Part shown: one piece after another, positions 1 to 7,039 of the stretch
Layout of the letters: each line of letters begins with the position of its first letter
How positions within the stretch are numbered: the stretch's first letter is position 1
NCBI GenBank assembly: GCA_900766775.1
Contig: CAAFXN010000224.1
Coordinates: 1 to 14,656 of the forward strand
Length of the DNA: 14,656 nt
DNA from: Bacteroidales bacterium
GTDB lineage: Bacteria > Bacteroidota > Bacteroidia > Bacteroidales > Paludibacteraceae
Direction of reading: 5' to 3'
The notes under the pieces: model-generated
Database searches by the model: none
The model's input: only the letters and a program-made list of their open reading frames with translations
What the model was told of the DNA's origin: nothing
Program-made: the position numbers and the translations under genes

Positions 1-712
1 ATGGCATATCCTCGACAGAGAGGTGTTTGTAGCTTTGTGGATTGTTATCTTCGCCCTGCTGGGCTTGTATCTGCTGGGCGTGATTTCCTTCCCGCACGAC
101 GATGAAGACCACAAGAAGACGAGCGTAACGCGCTTCTTCTTGGCTACCATCTCGCTCTCATTTGCCATGTATATGGTGCCGGGCTTGTGGGGCGCGCCCT
201 TGCGTGCCATCTCGGCTTTCGCACCGCCTATGTCCACCCAAGACTGGGTTTGCACAGGCAATGGTAGTGCGGCTGCGGGTGCTGCAACAGCACAAAACGT
301 AAACGGGCAAATCACCTTCACCGACTACGATGAAGGCATGGCGTATGCCCGCGAGCACAACATGCCTGTCTTCTTGGATTTCAACGGCTACGGTTGCGTC
401 AACTGCCGCAAGATGGAGGCGGCTGTGCTTACCAAGCCCGAGGTGGAGGAGCATATGCACAAGTACGTGCTTATCTCCCTCATCGTGGACGACAAGACCA
501 AACTGGCAGAGCCTATCGTCTTGGAAGAGAACGGCAGAAAAGTAACCTTGAAGACCGTAGGCGACAAGTGGAGTTATATGCAGCGCACGGAGTATGGCGC
601 AAATGCACAGCCCTACTATGTCCAACTCAATCCCGACGGCTCCCGCTTGGTAGAGTCCACCTATTCCTACGATGAGGACATCGACAAATTCCTCGAATGG
701 CTGAAATACTAA
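1..712 (+). CDS. dsbD: DsbD-like thiol:disulfide interchange protein, C-terminal part (5' truncated)
   Basis: The reading frame is open from base 2, so the true start and most of the CcdA-like electron-carrying membrane domain lie upstream of the window. Numbering from the GTG at 23, what remains has hydrophobic segments at about residues 3-22 and 38-58, then a linker, then a thioredoxin-like domain from about residue 95 to 229. That domain carries the redox pair C-V-N-C (C125 and C128, in NGYGCVNCRKME) and a thioredoxin-type cis-proline (P197, in NAQPYYV). In this family the membrane domain passes electrons from cytoplasmic thioredoxin to a periplasmic thioredoxin-like domain, which reduces periplasmic thiols. 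The CVNC motif and the W/F-D-F-x-G-x-x-C-x-x-C context support DsbD rather than a free thioredoxin. The family is well supported; the exact substrate is not known. It ends 145 bp before rlmB, with a small repeat between them. Confidence 0.85.
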   Translation, partial: WHILDREVFVALWIVIFALLGLYLLGVISFPHDDEDHKKTSVTRFFLATISLSFAMYMVPGLWGAPLRAISAFAPPMSTQDWVCTGNGSAAAGAATAQNVNGQITFTDYDEGMAYAREHNMPVFLDFNGYGCVNCRKMEAAVLTKPEVEEHMHKYVLISLIVDDKTKLAEPIVLEENGRKVTLKTVGDKWSYMQRTEYGANAQPYYVQLNPDGSRLVESTYSYDEDIDKFLEWLKY

Positions 713-725
713 ATAGATAGTATGT

Positions 726-763
726 CATTTCATGTTAACATTTCATGTTTGGCATTTCATGTT
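726..763. repeat. Three copies of CATTTCATGTT in the dsbD-rlmB gap
   Basis: The 11-mer CATTTCATGTT occurs at 726-736, 739-749 and 753-763, separated by 2-3 bases. It lies directly after the dsbD stop. No promoter motif of the TAnnTTTG type was found in this gap. The repeat looks like replication-slippage intergenic sequence rather than a protein-binding array, but the sequence alone does not settle this. Confidence 0.7.
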
Positions 764-857
764 AAGCGCAAAGCACAAACAGGAACTGACTAACACGGAG
801 TGATTAACAGGACTGAAAGTACTGACAAACATATAATGACCAACAGAAACTGATATT

Positions 858-1616
858 ATGCGTTACGAAACTCGTCGCCCGCCTGAGAAAGAGATGATAT
901 TCGGCATCCGTGCCGTGATAGAAGCCATCGATGCGGGAAAAGAAATAGATAAGATACTCATCCGTCGTGATATGAGTAGTGCCATCGGCAGAGAACTGCT
1001 CCAACGCTTGGAGGGTACTCCCACACCGGTGCAGAAAGTGCCTATTGAGAAACTCAATCAGTACACCGACAAGAACCATCAGGGCGTGATTGCCTTCCTC
1101 TCGCCTATTGCTTTCCACCGCGTGGAGGACATCGTGCAGAACCTCTTTGAGGAAGGCAAGACGCCGTTGCTCATGGTGCTGGATGCAGTTACCGATGTGC
1201 GCAATTTCGGCGCTATCGCCCGTACCTGTGTCTGCGCGGGCGTGCATGCGCTCATCATCAACAACCGCGGCAGTGTGGCTATCAACGGCGATGCCATCAA
1301 GACCTCCGCGGGTGCACTGCATACGCTCCCCGTCTGCAAAGTGGAGAACTTGCAAAACACTTTAGACTACCTCCGCGACAGCGGCTTGCGCATCGTTGCT
1401 GCCACCGAGCATACTGACACTTGCTACACCAATGTCGATATGACCGTACCCACCGCTATCGTGATGGGTTCGGAGGAGAAAGGTATCTACGAAGAGAACT
1501 TAAAGCGTTGCACCGATAAAGTTCGCATACCCATGACCGACACCATCGAGAGTCTGAACGTCTCCGTTGCCGCCGGCATCCTCATCTACGAGGCTGTCCG
1601 ACAGCGAGCAAAATAA
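858..1616 (+). CDS. rlmB: TrmH/SpoU-family 23S rRNA 2'-O-ribose methyltransferase (RlmB-like)
   Basis: A 252-residue protein with the layout of RlmB, which transfers a methyl group from S-adenosylmethionine to the ribose of a 23S rRNA guanosine (G2251 in E. coli). Residues about 12-85 form the substrate-binding N-terminal domain (FGIRAVIEAIDAGKEIDKI). Residues about 105-250 form the SPOUT knot domain with all three family motifs: motif 1 NFGAIARTCVCAGV (116-129, with N116 and R122), motif 2 VMGSEEKGI (202-210), and motif 3 IPMTDTIESLNVSVAAG (224-240). The length is normal for the family. The ATG at 858 is used; an in-frame ATG at 894 (Met13) is possible but would shorten the N-terminus just before the conserved FGIRAV. 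There is no clear Shine-Dalgarno, as expected in Bacteroidota. TrmH-family paralogues are hard to separate by eye, so the exact target nucleotide is inferred. Confidence 0.88.
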   Translation: MRYETRRPPEKEMIFGIRAVIEAIDAGKEIDKILIRRDMSSAIGRELLQRLEGTPTPVQKVPIEKLNQYTDKNHQGVIAFLSPIAFHRVEDIVQNLFEEGKTPLLMVLDAVTDVRNFGAIARTCVCAGVHALIINNRGSVAINGDAIKTSAGALHTLPVCKVENLQNTLDYLRDSGLRIVAATEHTDTCYTNVDMTVPTAIVMGSEEKGIYEENLKRCTDKVRIPMTDTIESLNVSVAAGILIYEAVRQRAK

Positions 1617-1658
1617 CATGCGTTCAAACTAAATGATATCGGGTAATTGGAAAAATGG

Positions 1659-1762
1659 GTGTGACAGTGTGACAGTGTGACAGTCGTTTCTATAAACTCA
1701 CCCGCGCGCGCACGCATATATATATTTTGGAAAACGACTGTCACACTGTCACACTGTCACAC
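1659..1762. repeat. 31-bp perfect inverted repeat with (GTGACAGT)x3 arms and an alternating purine-pyrimidine loop
   Basis: Left arm 1659-1689 and right arm 1732-1762 are exact reverse complements over 31 bp. Each arm contains three head-to-tail copies of an 8-mer: GTGACAGT at 1661-1684, and ACTGTCAC in the right arm. The 42-nt centre (1690-1731) holds a run CGCGCGCGCACGCATATATA, which alternates purine and pyrimidine. Such runs are known to favour Z-DNA or cruciform structures. The right arm is not followed by a T-run, so this is not a standard intrinsic terminator, although rlmB transcripts reaching it would end in a very stable hairpin. Function unknown. Confidence 0.9.
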
Positions 1763-1800
1763 TTCTGACCTCCTGCACGCATCCTCACCACCGTCTGTTC

Positions 1801-1945
1801 ATACCCATAAACGGTACGATTATTAAGATTGCCCCTCCGCTATTCCATTTTTATATTTTCGGGTGTCTCTCGCGGGTCGGTCGCGGGTCGTCCGCAGGTC
1901 GCCGGTGAGGCAAACCTATACCCAAAATGTACGATTATTAAGATT
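1801..1945. repeat. 28-30 bp direct repeat pair flanking a GC-rich block
   Basis: Two copies of a segment beginning ATACCCA and ending GTACGATTATTAAGATT lie at 1801-1830 and 1918-1945. The last 17 bases are identical; the front parts differ by a small indel and a few changes. They bracket about 87 bp that includes the 11-mer array at 1871-1903. No coding capacity was recognised between them. Confidence 0.8.
1871..1903. repeat. GC-rich 11-mer tandem array (CGCGGGTCGGT type, 3 units)
   Basis: Three successive 11-base units are visible: CGCGGGTCGGT, CGCGGGTCGTC and CGCAGGTCGCC. They are imperfect, sharing CGCrGGTCG. The high GC stands out against the AT-rich flanks. No protein-coding frame or known element was recognised. 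Confidence 0.7.
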
Positions 1946-1976
1946 TTCCCTACCTGTAAGACTTACAAGTAGGGAA
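1946..1976. other. Inverted repeat with 15-base arms
   Basis: The arms TTCCCTACCTGTAAG (1946-1960) and CTTACAAGTAGGGAA (1962-1976) pair at 14 of 15 positions. The single mismatch is C/A on the plus strand but G/U on the minus strand, so the structure is slightly better as minus-strand RNA. It lies downstream of the minus-strand Crp-family gene and could be part of its 3' end, but has no clear U-tract. Confidence 0.6.
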
Positions 1977-2008
1977 TGAACATGCGGGAATAAGAGACCT
2001 TTATCTGG

Positions 2009-2026
2009 CGAAAGCCCCGAAGGGGC
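2009..2026 (-). terminator. Possible terminator of the Crp-family gene (weak U-tract)
   Basis: Read on the minus strand, GCCCC-TTC-GGGGC forms a 5-bp GC stem. Its apex can be read as C(UUCG)G, an unusually stable RNA tetraloop. It begins 14 bp past the stop codon of the minus-strand regulator and is followed only by TTTCG rather than a full U-run. It is either a weak intrinsic terminator or a transcript-end stabilising hairpin. Confidence 0.45.
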
Positions 2027-2039
2027 GATATAACTATTG

Positions 2040-2744
2040 TCAACCCAAACGGCTGATGTGCTTGATTTCCTCCTCGTTGAGCAGTTTTATCTTTCTGCCG
2101 TCCACGGAGACCAAACCCTCTTGTGCAAACTGCGAGAGCGTGCGGATAGCGTTGCTTGTCGTCATGTTGCTCATGTTCGCCAAATCCTCACGGCTCATGA
2201 ACATTGCCAGCGTGCAACCGTCTTCGTCTAATCCGTAGTTCTTTTTGATGGTGAGGAGCGACTCCGCCAGTCGTCCGCGGATGTGCTTCTGCGTCAGGTT
2301 GATAGTCTGCAACTCCGCCACCGCCAAGTCTGTTGCCAAGGCAAGCATCATCTGGTAGCAGAACTCGTGGTTCTGGTGGAGGAGTCGAAGAAAGAGTTTG
2401 GCATTGAGTTTGTAGGCAACCGATGGCTCAATGGCACTCGCGCAGGATGTATAGACATCGCTTGCGATAGCCGCACGAAAACCGAAGAAATCATAAGGCT
2501 TGAGCAGTCGGATTATCTGCGAACGTTGCCCGATACCTTCTTTATAGATACGCACCTTGCCGTCAATGAGCATCCACATGTCGGTAGCAGCATCGCCCTC
2601 GCTGTGAATAACGGCGTTTTTCTTGTAGTGAACCACCTGTACCTCGTCATTAACCAACAGTTTCTCCTCTGCGGTCAACACGTCCCAGATAGGATTCAGT
2701 TCCCACAATTTTGCATACGATTCTTCTTTCTTTCTGCTTGCCAT
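2040..2744 (-). CDS. Crp/Fnr-family transcriptional regulator
   Basis: A 234-residue protein with the two-domain Crp/Fnr layout. Residues about 15-125 form the cyclic-nucleotide-binding-type beta-roll (VIHSEGDAATDMWMLIDGKV at 45-64), a long dimerisation helix follows at about 125-150, and the C-terminal helix-turn-helix lies near residues 155-215 (MSREDLANMSNMTTSNAIRT at 182-201, where the recognition helix is expected). At the phosphate-binding position where E. coli Crp has an R-S/T pair, this protein reads FFGFRAAIASD (87-97), so cAMP binding is doubtful. No Fnr-type cysteine cluster is seen. The effector and targets are therefore unknown. The gene is transcribed away from gcvP from its own promoter (2815-2845), with a leader of about 60 nt. 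Many Bacteroidota encode several such proteins, and the family name gives no specific role. Confidence 0.88.
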   Translation of the reverse strand: MASRKKEESYAKLWELNPIWDVLTAEEKLLVNDEVQVVHYKKNAVIHSEGDAATDMWMLIDGKVRIYKEGIGQRSQIIRLLKPYDFFGFRAAIASDVYTSCASAIEPSVAYKLNAKLFLRLLHQNHEFCYQMMLALATDLAVAELQTINLTQKHIRGRLAESLLTIKKNYGLDEDGCTLAMFMSREDLANMSNMTTSNAIRTLSQFAQEGLVSVDGRKIKLLNEEEIKHISRLG

Positions 2745-2814
2745 AATGACTTAAACTAATACCGAAATACCTCCGAAAGGATAGTGAAATGAGTGTTCTT
2801 TCGTTTGGTGCGTG

Positions 2815-2845
2815 CAAAGATACGACTTTTTTAGGATATGTGCAA
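2815..2845 (-). promoter_or_regulatory. Bacteroidota-type promoter for the Crp-family gene
   Basis: On the minus strand, TTG (2845-2843) is followed by exactly 20 bases and then TATCTTTG (2822-2815), matching the TTG-N19..21-TAnnTTTG consensus of Bacteroidota primary sigma factor promoters. Transcription would begin near 2808, giving a leader of about 60 nt. The 35-base core is almost identical to the pdxJ promoter. Confidence 0.85.
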
Positions 2846-2937
2846 GAAAAAATGTGTTTTTGCAGGCGATTTTTATGTTTTTCAACACATTTCGCACAAA
2901 TAATCTCCGTTGATTCCGATACTTCCTCTCCCGAAAA

Positions 2938-2983
2938 GCCGCTTCCCTCGTAAGTAGAGGGTAGAGCGGTATAGAATTTTTTT
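2938..2983 (+). other. Two-part hairpin followed by T7 in the divergent intergenic region
   Basis: CCGCT (2939-2943) pairs with AGCGG (2965-2969), and CCCTC (2945-2949) pairs with GAGGG (2957-2961), closing a 7-nt loop. A run of seven T follows at 2977-2983, just upstream of the gcvP -33 element. It resembles an intrinsic terminator on the plus strand, yet no plus-strand gene or promoter was found feeding it. It may block read-through into the gcvP promoter or end an unannotated short RNA. The rest of the 319-bp gap (2745-3063) holds only the two divergent promoters. Confidence 0.45.
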
Positions 2984-2993
2984 GCCCTTTTTA

Positions 2994-3024
2994 TTGCGCA
3001 TATAAAAAAAAAGCAGTACCTTTG
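2994..3024 (+). promoter_or_regulatory. Bacteroidota-type promoter for gcvP
   Basis: TTG at 2994-2996, a 20-base spacer rich in A, then TACCTTTG at 3017-3024. The start site would fall near 3031, giving a leader of about 33 nt before the ATG at 3064. That is too short for a glycine riboswitch. Confidence 0.85.
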
Positions 3025-3063
3025 TGGCAAAATTACCACGTAAACTACGTATTCTTCATAGAT

Positions 3064-5883
3064 ATGAAATCGAACTACCTTGAAAGCAGGCACATAGGCC
3101 TGAGCGAAAAAGATGAGCAGAAGATGCTCGAAGTGATAGGTGCGGACTCGCTGGAGCAGTTGATTCGCGAGACGATGCCGGAGGATATCCTGCTGCCCGA
3201 GCCCATTGAGCTGGACGCTCCGATGAACGAGCAGGAGTTGCTGGATTACACCCAAGCCCTTGCCGATGAGAACATCCCTGCGCACAGCCTGATAGGTCGC
3301 GGCTGGTACGGCAGCATCACGCCCGCCGTGATTCGCCGCAACGTGCTGGAGAACCCCGTGTGGTACACCTCCTACACGCCTTACCAAGCCGAGGTGAGCC
3401 AAGGACGATTGGAGGCGTTGTTCAACTTCCAGACGCTCGTGTCTGACCTGACGGGGCTGCCGCTCGCCAACTGCTCGCTGCTGGATGAGGCGACTTCGGC
3501 TGCCGAGGCGGTAACGATGATGCGCAACCTGCGCTCGCGCGAGCAGGTGAAGAACGGCGCATGCAAAGTGTTCGTGGACGAGAAGATATTTCCCAACACC
3601 CTATCTGTGATGCGCACGCGCGCGAAGGGGCAAGGCATAGAGTTGGTGGTAGGTCGGTATGCCGACTTCGAGCCGACGGCTGAGTTCTTCGGCGCACTGG
3701 TGCAACTGCCCAATGCGGACGGCTCGATAGAGGACTACACCGCGTTTGTGGAGGATTGCCATGCCGCCGGGCTGAAAGTAACGGTGGTGGCAGACCTGCT
3801 GTCGCTGGTGTTGCTCAAGCCGCTGGACGCGGATATCGTATGTGGCACGGCGCAACGATTGGGCTTGCCGATGGGTTTCGGCGGACCTACCGCGGGCTAT
3901 ATGGCTACGCGCGATGAGTTCAAGCGCGACATGCCCGGGCGCATTATCGGACTGAGCAAAGACACCAACGGTCGTCCCGCGTTCCGCCTTGCGTTGCAGA
4001 CGCGCGAGCAGCACATCAAGCGCGAGAAAGCCACCTCGAACATCTGCACGGCAGAGGCGTTGTGCGCTATGATGGTGGGCTTCTATGGCGTGTTCCACGG
4101 CGCAGAAGGACTGCGCGAGATAGCAGAAGGCATACACGGTAAGACGGTGTATCTCAATGAGTTGCTGCAAGCATACGGATTCCAACAAGAGAACAATGAG
4201 TTCTTTGACACGCTGAAGATTACGGATGGACCCGTGGAGGAATGGACAGACCGTCTGCGCGAGGTGGCAGAAGAGGCGGGCATCAACTTCTACTACGACG
4301 AGGAAGGCTGGGTAGGTATCTCGTTGGACGAGACCGTCAACCTCGACACAATGAACGACCTGATAGAAATCTTCGCCGAAGTGAGTGGTAACATGGCGCA
4401 GGAGGAGGCTTCGGAAACGGCTTTCGAGGGTCTGTGGGCGATAGACGAATCGCATGTGCGCGAGGTGGATTTCCTCCGCGCAGAGGTGTTCCAACGTTAT
4501 CATACCGAGACGGAGTTGATGCGCTATATCAAGCGTCTTGACCGCAAGGACATCAGTCTGACCCACTCGATGATTCCGCTGGGGTCTTGCACCATGAAAC
4601 TCAACCCCGCCGCTGCCATGACCCCCATCACCTACAACGGCTTCATGGCGCCGCATCCGCTTGCGCCGGACGAGCAGGTGCAGGGCTACCTGCAGATGGT
4701 GCTGGAGTTGCAACAGCAACTCTGCGCCGTTACGGGCTTTGCCGCATGCAACCTGCAGCCGACCTCCGGCGCCTCGGGAGAGTACAGCGGACTGGTTACC
4801 ATCCGCGAATACCTGCACAAGACGGGGCAAGACGCGCGCAAGGTGCTCCTTATCCCTGCTTCGGCGCACGGCACCAACCCCGCTTCCTGCGTGCAGGCAG
4901 GGTTCACACCCGTGGTGGTGAAATGCGACGAGAACGGCAACACTGACCTCGCCGACTGGAAGCAGAAAGCCGAGGAGAACAAAGACGTGCTCGCCGGCTG
5001 CATGATCACCTATCCGTCCACCCACGGTATCTTCGAGATGGCTATCCGCGAGATGTGCGAGTGTATCCATGCCAACGGCGGGCAGGTCTATATGGACGGC
5101 GCGAACATGAACGCACAGATAGGATACACCAATCCCGCTTTCATCGGCGCGGATGTGTGCCACCTCAACCTACATAAGTCCTTCGCTTCGCCTCACGGCG
5201 GCGGCGGTCCCGGCGTGGGTGCAATATGCTGCGCAGAGCATTTGGCAGACTGCATGCCCACAGAAGATAATAACCGCGTATCATCTGCGCTCTTTGGCAA
5301 TGCCAACTTGGCGCTAATCAGTTACTCCTACATCGCCATGATGGGTGCAAAGGCACTGCGCCACGCTACGGCAACGGCTATCCTGAGCGCCAACTACATG
5401 GCTGCCAAATTGGGCGATGCCTATGGCGTGGTCTATACCGGCGTGAAGGGCAGGGTAGGGCACGAGTTGATTCTCGACTGCCGCCAGTTCCATGCTATCG
5501 GCATCACCGAGGGCGACATCGCAAAGCGACTGATGGACTTCGGCTACCATGCACCCACGCTCTCGTTCCCCGTGCACGGCACCCTGATGATTGAGCCTAC
5601 TGAGAGCGAGTCGCTGGCGGAGATAGACCGTTTCATTGATGCTCTGCTGACCATCCGCGAGGAGATTGCCGAGGTAGAGCGCGGTGAGGCGGATGCCAAA
5701 GATAATGTGTTAGTTAACGCGCCGCACCCCGAATACGAAGCCGTGGCAGACGAGTGGATTCACCCCTATTCGCGCAAGAAGGCGATTTATCCGACTGAGT
5801 GGGTGGCAGCCAACAAGTTCTGGATTCCCGTCAGCCGTGTGGACAACGGCTTCGGCGACCGCAACTTGGTAGCGCGTTGGTAA
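3064..5883 (+). CDS. gcvP: Glycine dehydrogenase (decarboxylating), P-protein of the glycine cleavage system
   Basis: A 939-residue full-length, single-chain P-protein. It decarboxylates glycine using pyridoxal phosphate and passes the aminomethyl group to the lipoyl arm of GcvH. The N-terminal half has the conserved YTPYQAEVSQGR (104-115) and the FRLALQTREQHIKREKATSN block. The C-terminal half carries THSMIPLGSCTMKLNP (500-515) and the cofactor site LNLHKSFASPHGGGGPG (701-717), where K705 is the PLP-linking lysine. Length and lysine position match the fused enzyme rather than the two-subunit GcvPA/GcvPB form. The ATG at 3064 is chosen because the frame upstream runs through the promoter -7 element, so an earlier TTG at 3022 cannot be used. 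gcvT and gcvH are not adjacent. It is probably transcribed alone or with the YitT gene downstream. Confidence 0.97.
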   Translation: MKSNYLESRHIGLSEKDEQKMLEVIGADSLEQLIRETMPEDILLPEPIELDAPMNEQELLDYTQALADENIPAHSLIGRGWYGSITPAVIRRNVLENPVWYTSYTPYQAEVSQGRLEALFNFQTLVSDLTGLPLANCSLLDEATSAAEAVTMMRNLRSREQVKNGACKVFVDEKIFPNTLSVMRTRAKGQGIELVVGRYADFEPTAEFFGALVQLPNADGSIEDYTAFVEDCHAAGLKVTVVADLLSLVLLKPLDADIVCGTAQRLGLPMGFGGPTAGYMATRDEFKRDMPGRIIGLSKDTNGRPAFRLALQTREQHIKREKATSNICTAEALCAMMVGFYGVFHGAEGLREIAEGIHGKTVYLNELLQAYGFQQENNEFFDTLKITDGPVEEWTDRLREVAEEAGINFYYDEEGWVGISLDETVNLDTMNDLIEIFAEVSGNMAQEEASETAFEGLWAIDESHVREVDFLRAEVFQRYHTETELMRYIKRLDRKDISLTHSMIPLGSCTMKLNPAAAMTPITYNGFMAPHPLAPDEQVQGYLQMVLELQQQLCAVTGFAACNLQPTSGASGEYSGLVTIREYLHKTGQDARKVLLIPASAHGTNPASCVQAGFTPVVVKCDENGNTDLADWKQKAEENKDVLAGCMITYPSTHGIFEMAIREMCECIHANGGQVYMDGANMNAQIGYTNPAFIGADVCHLNLHKSFASPHGGGGPGVGAICCAEHLADCMPTEDNNRVSSALFGNANLALISYSYIAMMGAKALRHATATAILSANYMAAKLGDAYGVVYTGVKGRVGHELILDCRQFHAIGITEGDIAKRLMDFGYHAPTLSFPVHGTLMIEPTESESLAEIDRFIDALLTIREEIAEVERGEADAKDNVLVNAPHPEYEAVADEWIHPYSRKKAIYPTEWVAANKFWIPVSRVDNGFGDRNLVARW

Positions 5884-5966
5884 TTATGAATTATGAATTA
5901 TGAATTATGAGGGCGCATGCTCTGATAGTTCTGAATACTCTGAATAATTCTGATTACTCTGATAAT
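5882..5966. repeat. Heptamer (AATTATG)x4 followed by a TCTGAATAC-like array
   Basis: Four exact tandem copies of AATTATG occupy 5882-5909, starting on the gcvP stop codon. After 11 bases, five imperfect 9-10 base units beginning TCTGA follow at 5921-5966. They fill the gcvP-YitT junction. No promoter motif was found here, so the downstream gene may depend on gcvP read-through or an unrecognised promoter. Confidence 0.85.
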
Positions 5967-5977
5967 TAGGAATAATC

Positions 5978-6913
5978 ATGCAAAAGACAAAAGACAGACC
6001 TACTATTTCTGCACGCTTGCAGGAGCACTTGCAGAGTTATCAGCGGCAAAAGCCGCTGATAGCCATCAAGGAGTACATCATGATTATCTTGTGTACTTTC
6101 CCCTATGGTTTGGTAGTGAATCAACTGCTGGTGCCTCATGCCATAGTGGGTGGCGGACTGACGGGTTTGTGCGAGATAATCTATTTCGCCACGAACCGAT
6201 TTATTCCTATCTGGCTCAGTGTGTTCACGCTGAATGCTGTGTTGTTGATAATCGCCGGATTCACGGTTGGTTGGCGCTATTGTGCCCGCACGCTGTTTGG
6301 TATCTTCTGGTTGACGTTTTGGATGAAGGTGATACCTATCCCCGAAGCACCGATGATTTCTGACCCCTTCATGGCGGTCATCTTAGGCGGGCTCTTCATG
6401 GGCTGTTTCTTGGGCATCGTGTTCCTCAACAACGGCTCCACGGGTGGCACAGACATCGTGGCGATGATAGTGAACAAGTACCACCACCTCCCTATGGGGC
6501 GCGTGTTGATGACCTGCGATATCTGTATCATCCTAATGGCATATTTCCTGCCGGAAGTGCGCTCGCTGGAGAAGATACTGTTCGGTCTTTGTTTCACGTT
6601 CATGTCGTCCACGGCGGTGGACTGGGTGATGAACCGCACGCGCCAGTCGGTGCAGTTCTTTATCTTCAGCAAGAAATGGGATGAGATAGCCGAGGCGATT
6701 ATGACCCAAGTGCCGCGCGGCGTAACCATCTTGGACGCGCAGGGCGGCTATAGCAAAGAGCCGGTGAAGGTGATTACCACCATCGCCCGCCAGCACGAGA
6801 GTGCCAAGATTTTCCGCCTTGTACGTTCCATCGACCCCGATGCCTTCGTCAGCCAAAGCAAAGTGCGCGGCGTCTTCGGTCAAGGCTTCAACTCTATCAA
6901 CGAGATGGCATAG
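5978..6913 (+). CDS. YitT-family membrane protein (DUF161 membrane domain plus DUF2179)
   Basis: A 311-residue protein with a cytoplasmic-looking N-terminus (about 30 residues) and roughly five to six hydrophobic segments, at about 32-50, 55-70, 78-97, 103-120, 131-151 and 176-215. A soluble C-terminal domain follows from about 225. The membrane part has the glycine-rich family signatures VGGGLTGLCEI (57-67) and NNGSTGGTDI (151-160). The tail, with GVTILDAQGGYSK (248-260) and VRSIDPDAFVS (282-292), is the DUF2179 ligand-binding-like fold. No biochemical role is firmly established for this family, and transport is only a guess. The start is the ATG at 5978, and the length is typical. The gene sits between gcvP and pdxJ, but nothing in the sequence ties it to glycine or vitamin B6 metabolism. 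Confidence 0.9.
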   Translation: MQKTKDRPTISARLQEHLQSYQRQKPLIAIKEYIMIILCTFPYGLVVNQLLVPHAIVGGGLTGLCEIIYFATNRFIPIWLSVFTLNAVLLIIAGFTVGWRYCARTLFGIFWLTFWMKVIPIPEAPMISDPFMAVILGGLFMGCFLGIVFLNNGSTGGTDIVAMIVNKYHHLPMGRVLMTCDICIILMAYFLPEVRSLEKILFGLCFTFMSSTAVDWVMNRTRQSVQFFIFSKKWDEIAEAIMTQVPRGVTILDAQGGYSKEPVKVITTIARQHESAKIFRLVRSIDPDAFVSQSKVRGVFGQGFNSINEMA

Positions 6914-6964
6914 GCTGTGGTGTAGAGTGGAAAAAAGGGAGATGAAATTTTTGCTTCGAAAAAC

Positions 6965-6995
6965 TTGCACATATCGAAAAAAAGTCGTACCTTTG
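6965..6995 (+). promoter_or_regulatory. Bacteroidota-type promoter for the pdxJ-exbBD-tonB unit
   Basis: TTG at 6965-6967, exactly 20 bases, then TACCTTTG at 6988-6995. Transcription would start near 7002, leaving a leader of about 38 nt. That leader has a small GGTGG/CCACC stem (7006-7010 with 7021-7025) ahead of the pdxJ start codon. The core matches the Crp-family gene promoter at 32 of 35 positions. Confidence 0.88.
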
Positions 6996-7039
6996 CACGC
7001 TGAACGGTGGGGCATTGAAACCACCACAGAGCGAGCCAC

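Noticed and set aside
1617..2039. Degraded insertion sequence in the repeat-rich gap
   Set aside because: No transposase fragment is detectable in any frame, and the inverted repeat arms enclose only 42 bases.
3022..3063. TTG start extending gcvP by 14 residues
   Set aside because: The TTG lies inside the promoter -7 element and upstream of the predicted transcription start; the ATG at 3064 gives the normal family length.
2745..3063. Glycine riboswitch ahead of gcvP
   Set aside because: The predicted leader is only about 33 nt, and no tandem aptamer pattern is seen in the gap.
3601..5163. Long minus-strand open frame (520 codons) inside gcvP
   Set aside because: It is antisense to an intact, motif-complete gcvP, shows no recognisable domain, and is explained by codon bias of the sense gene suppressing stops.
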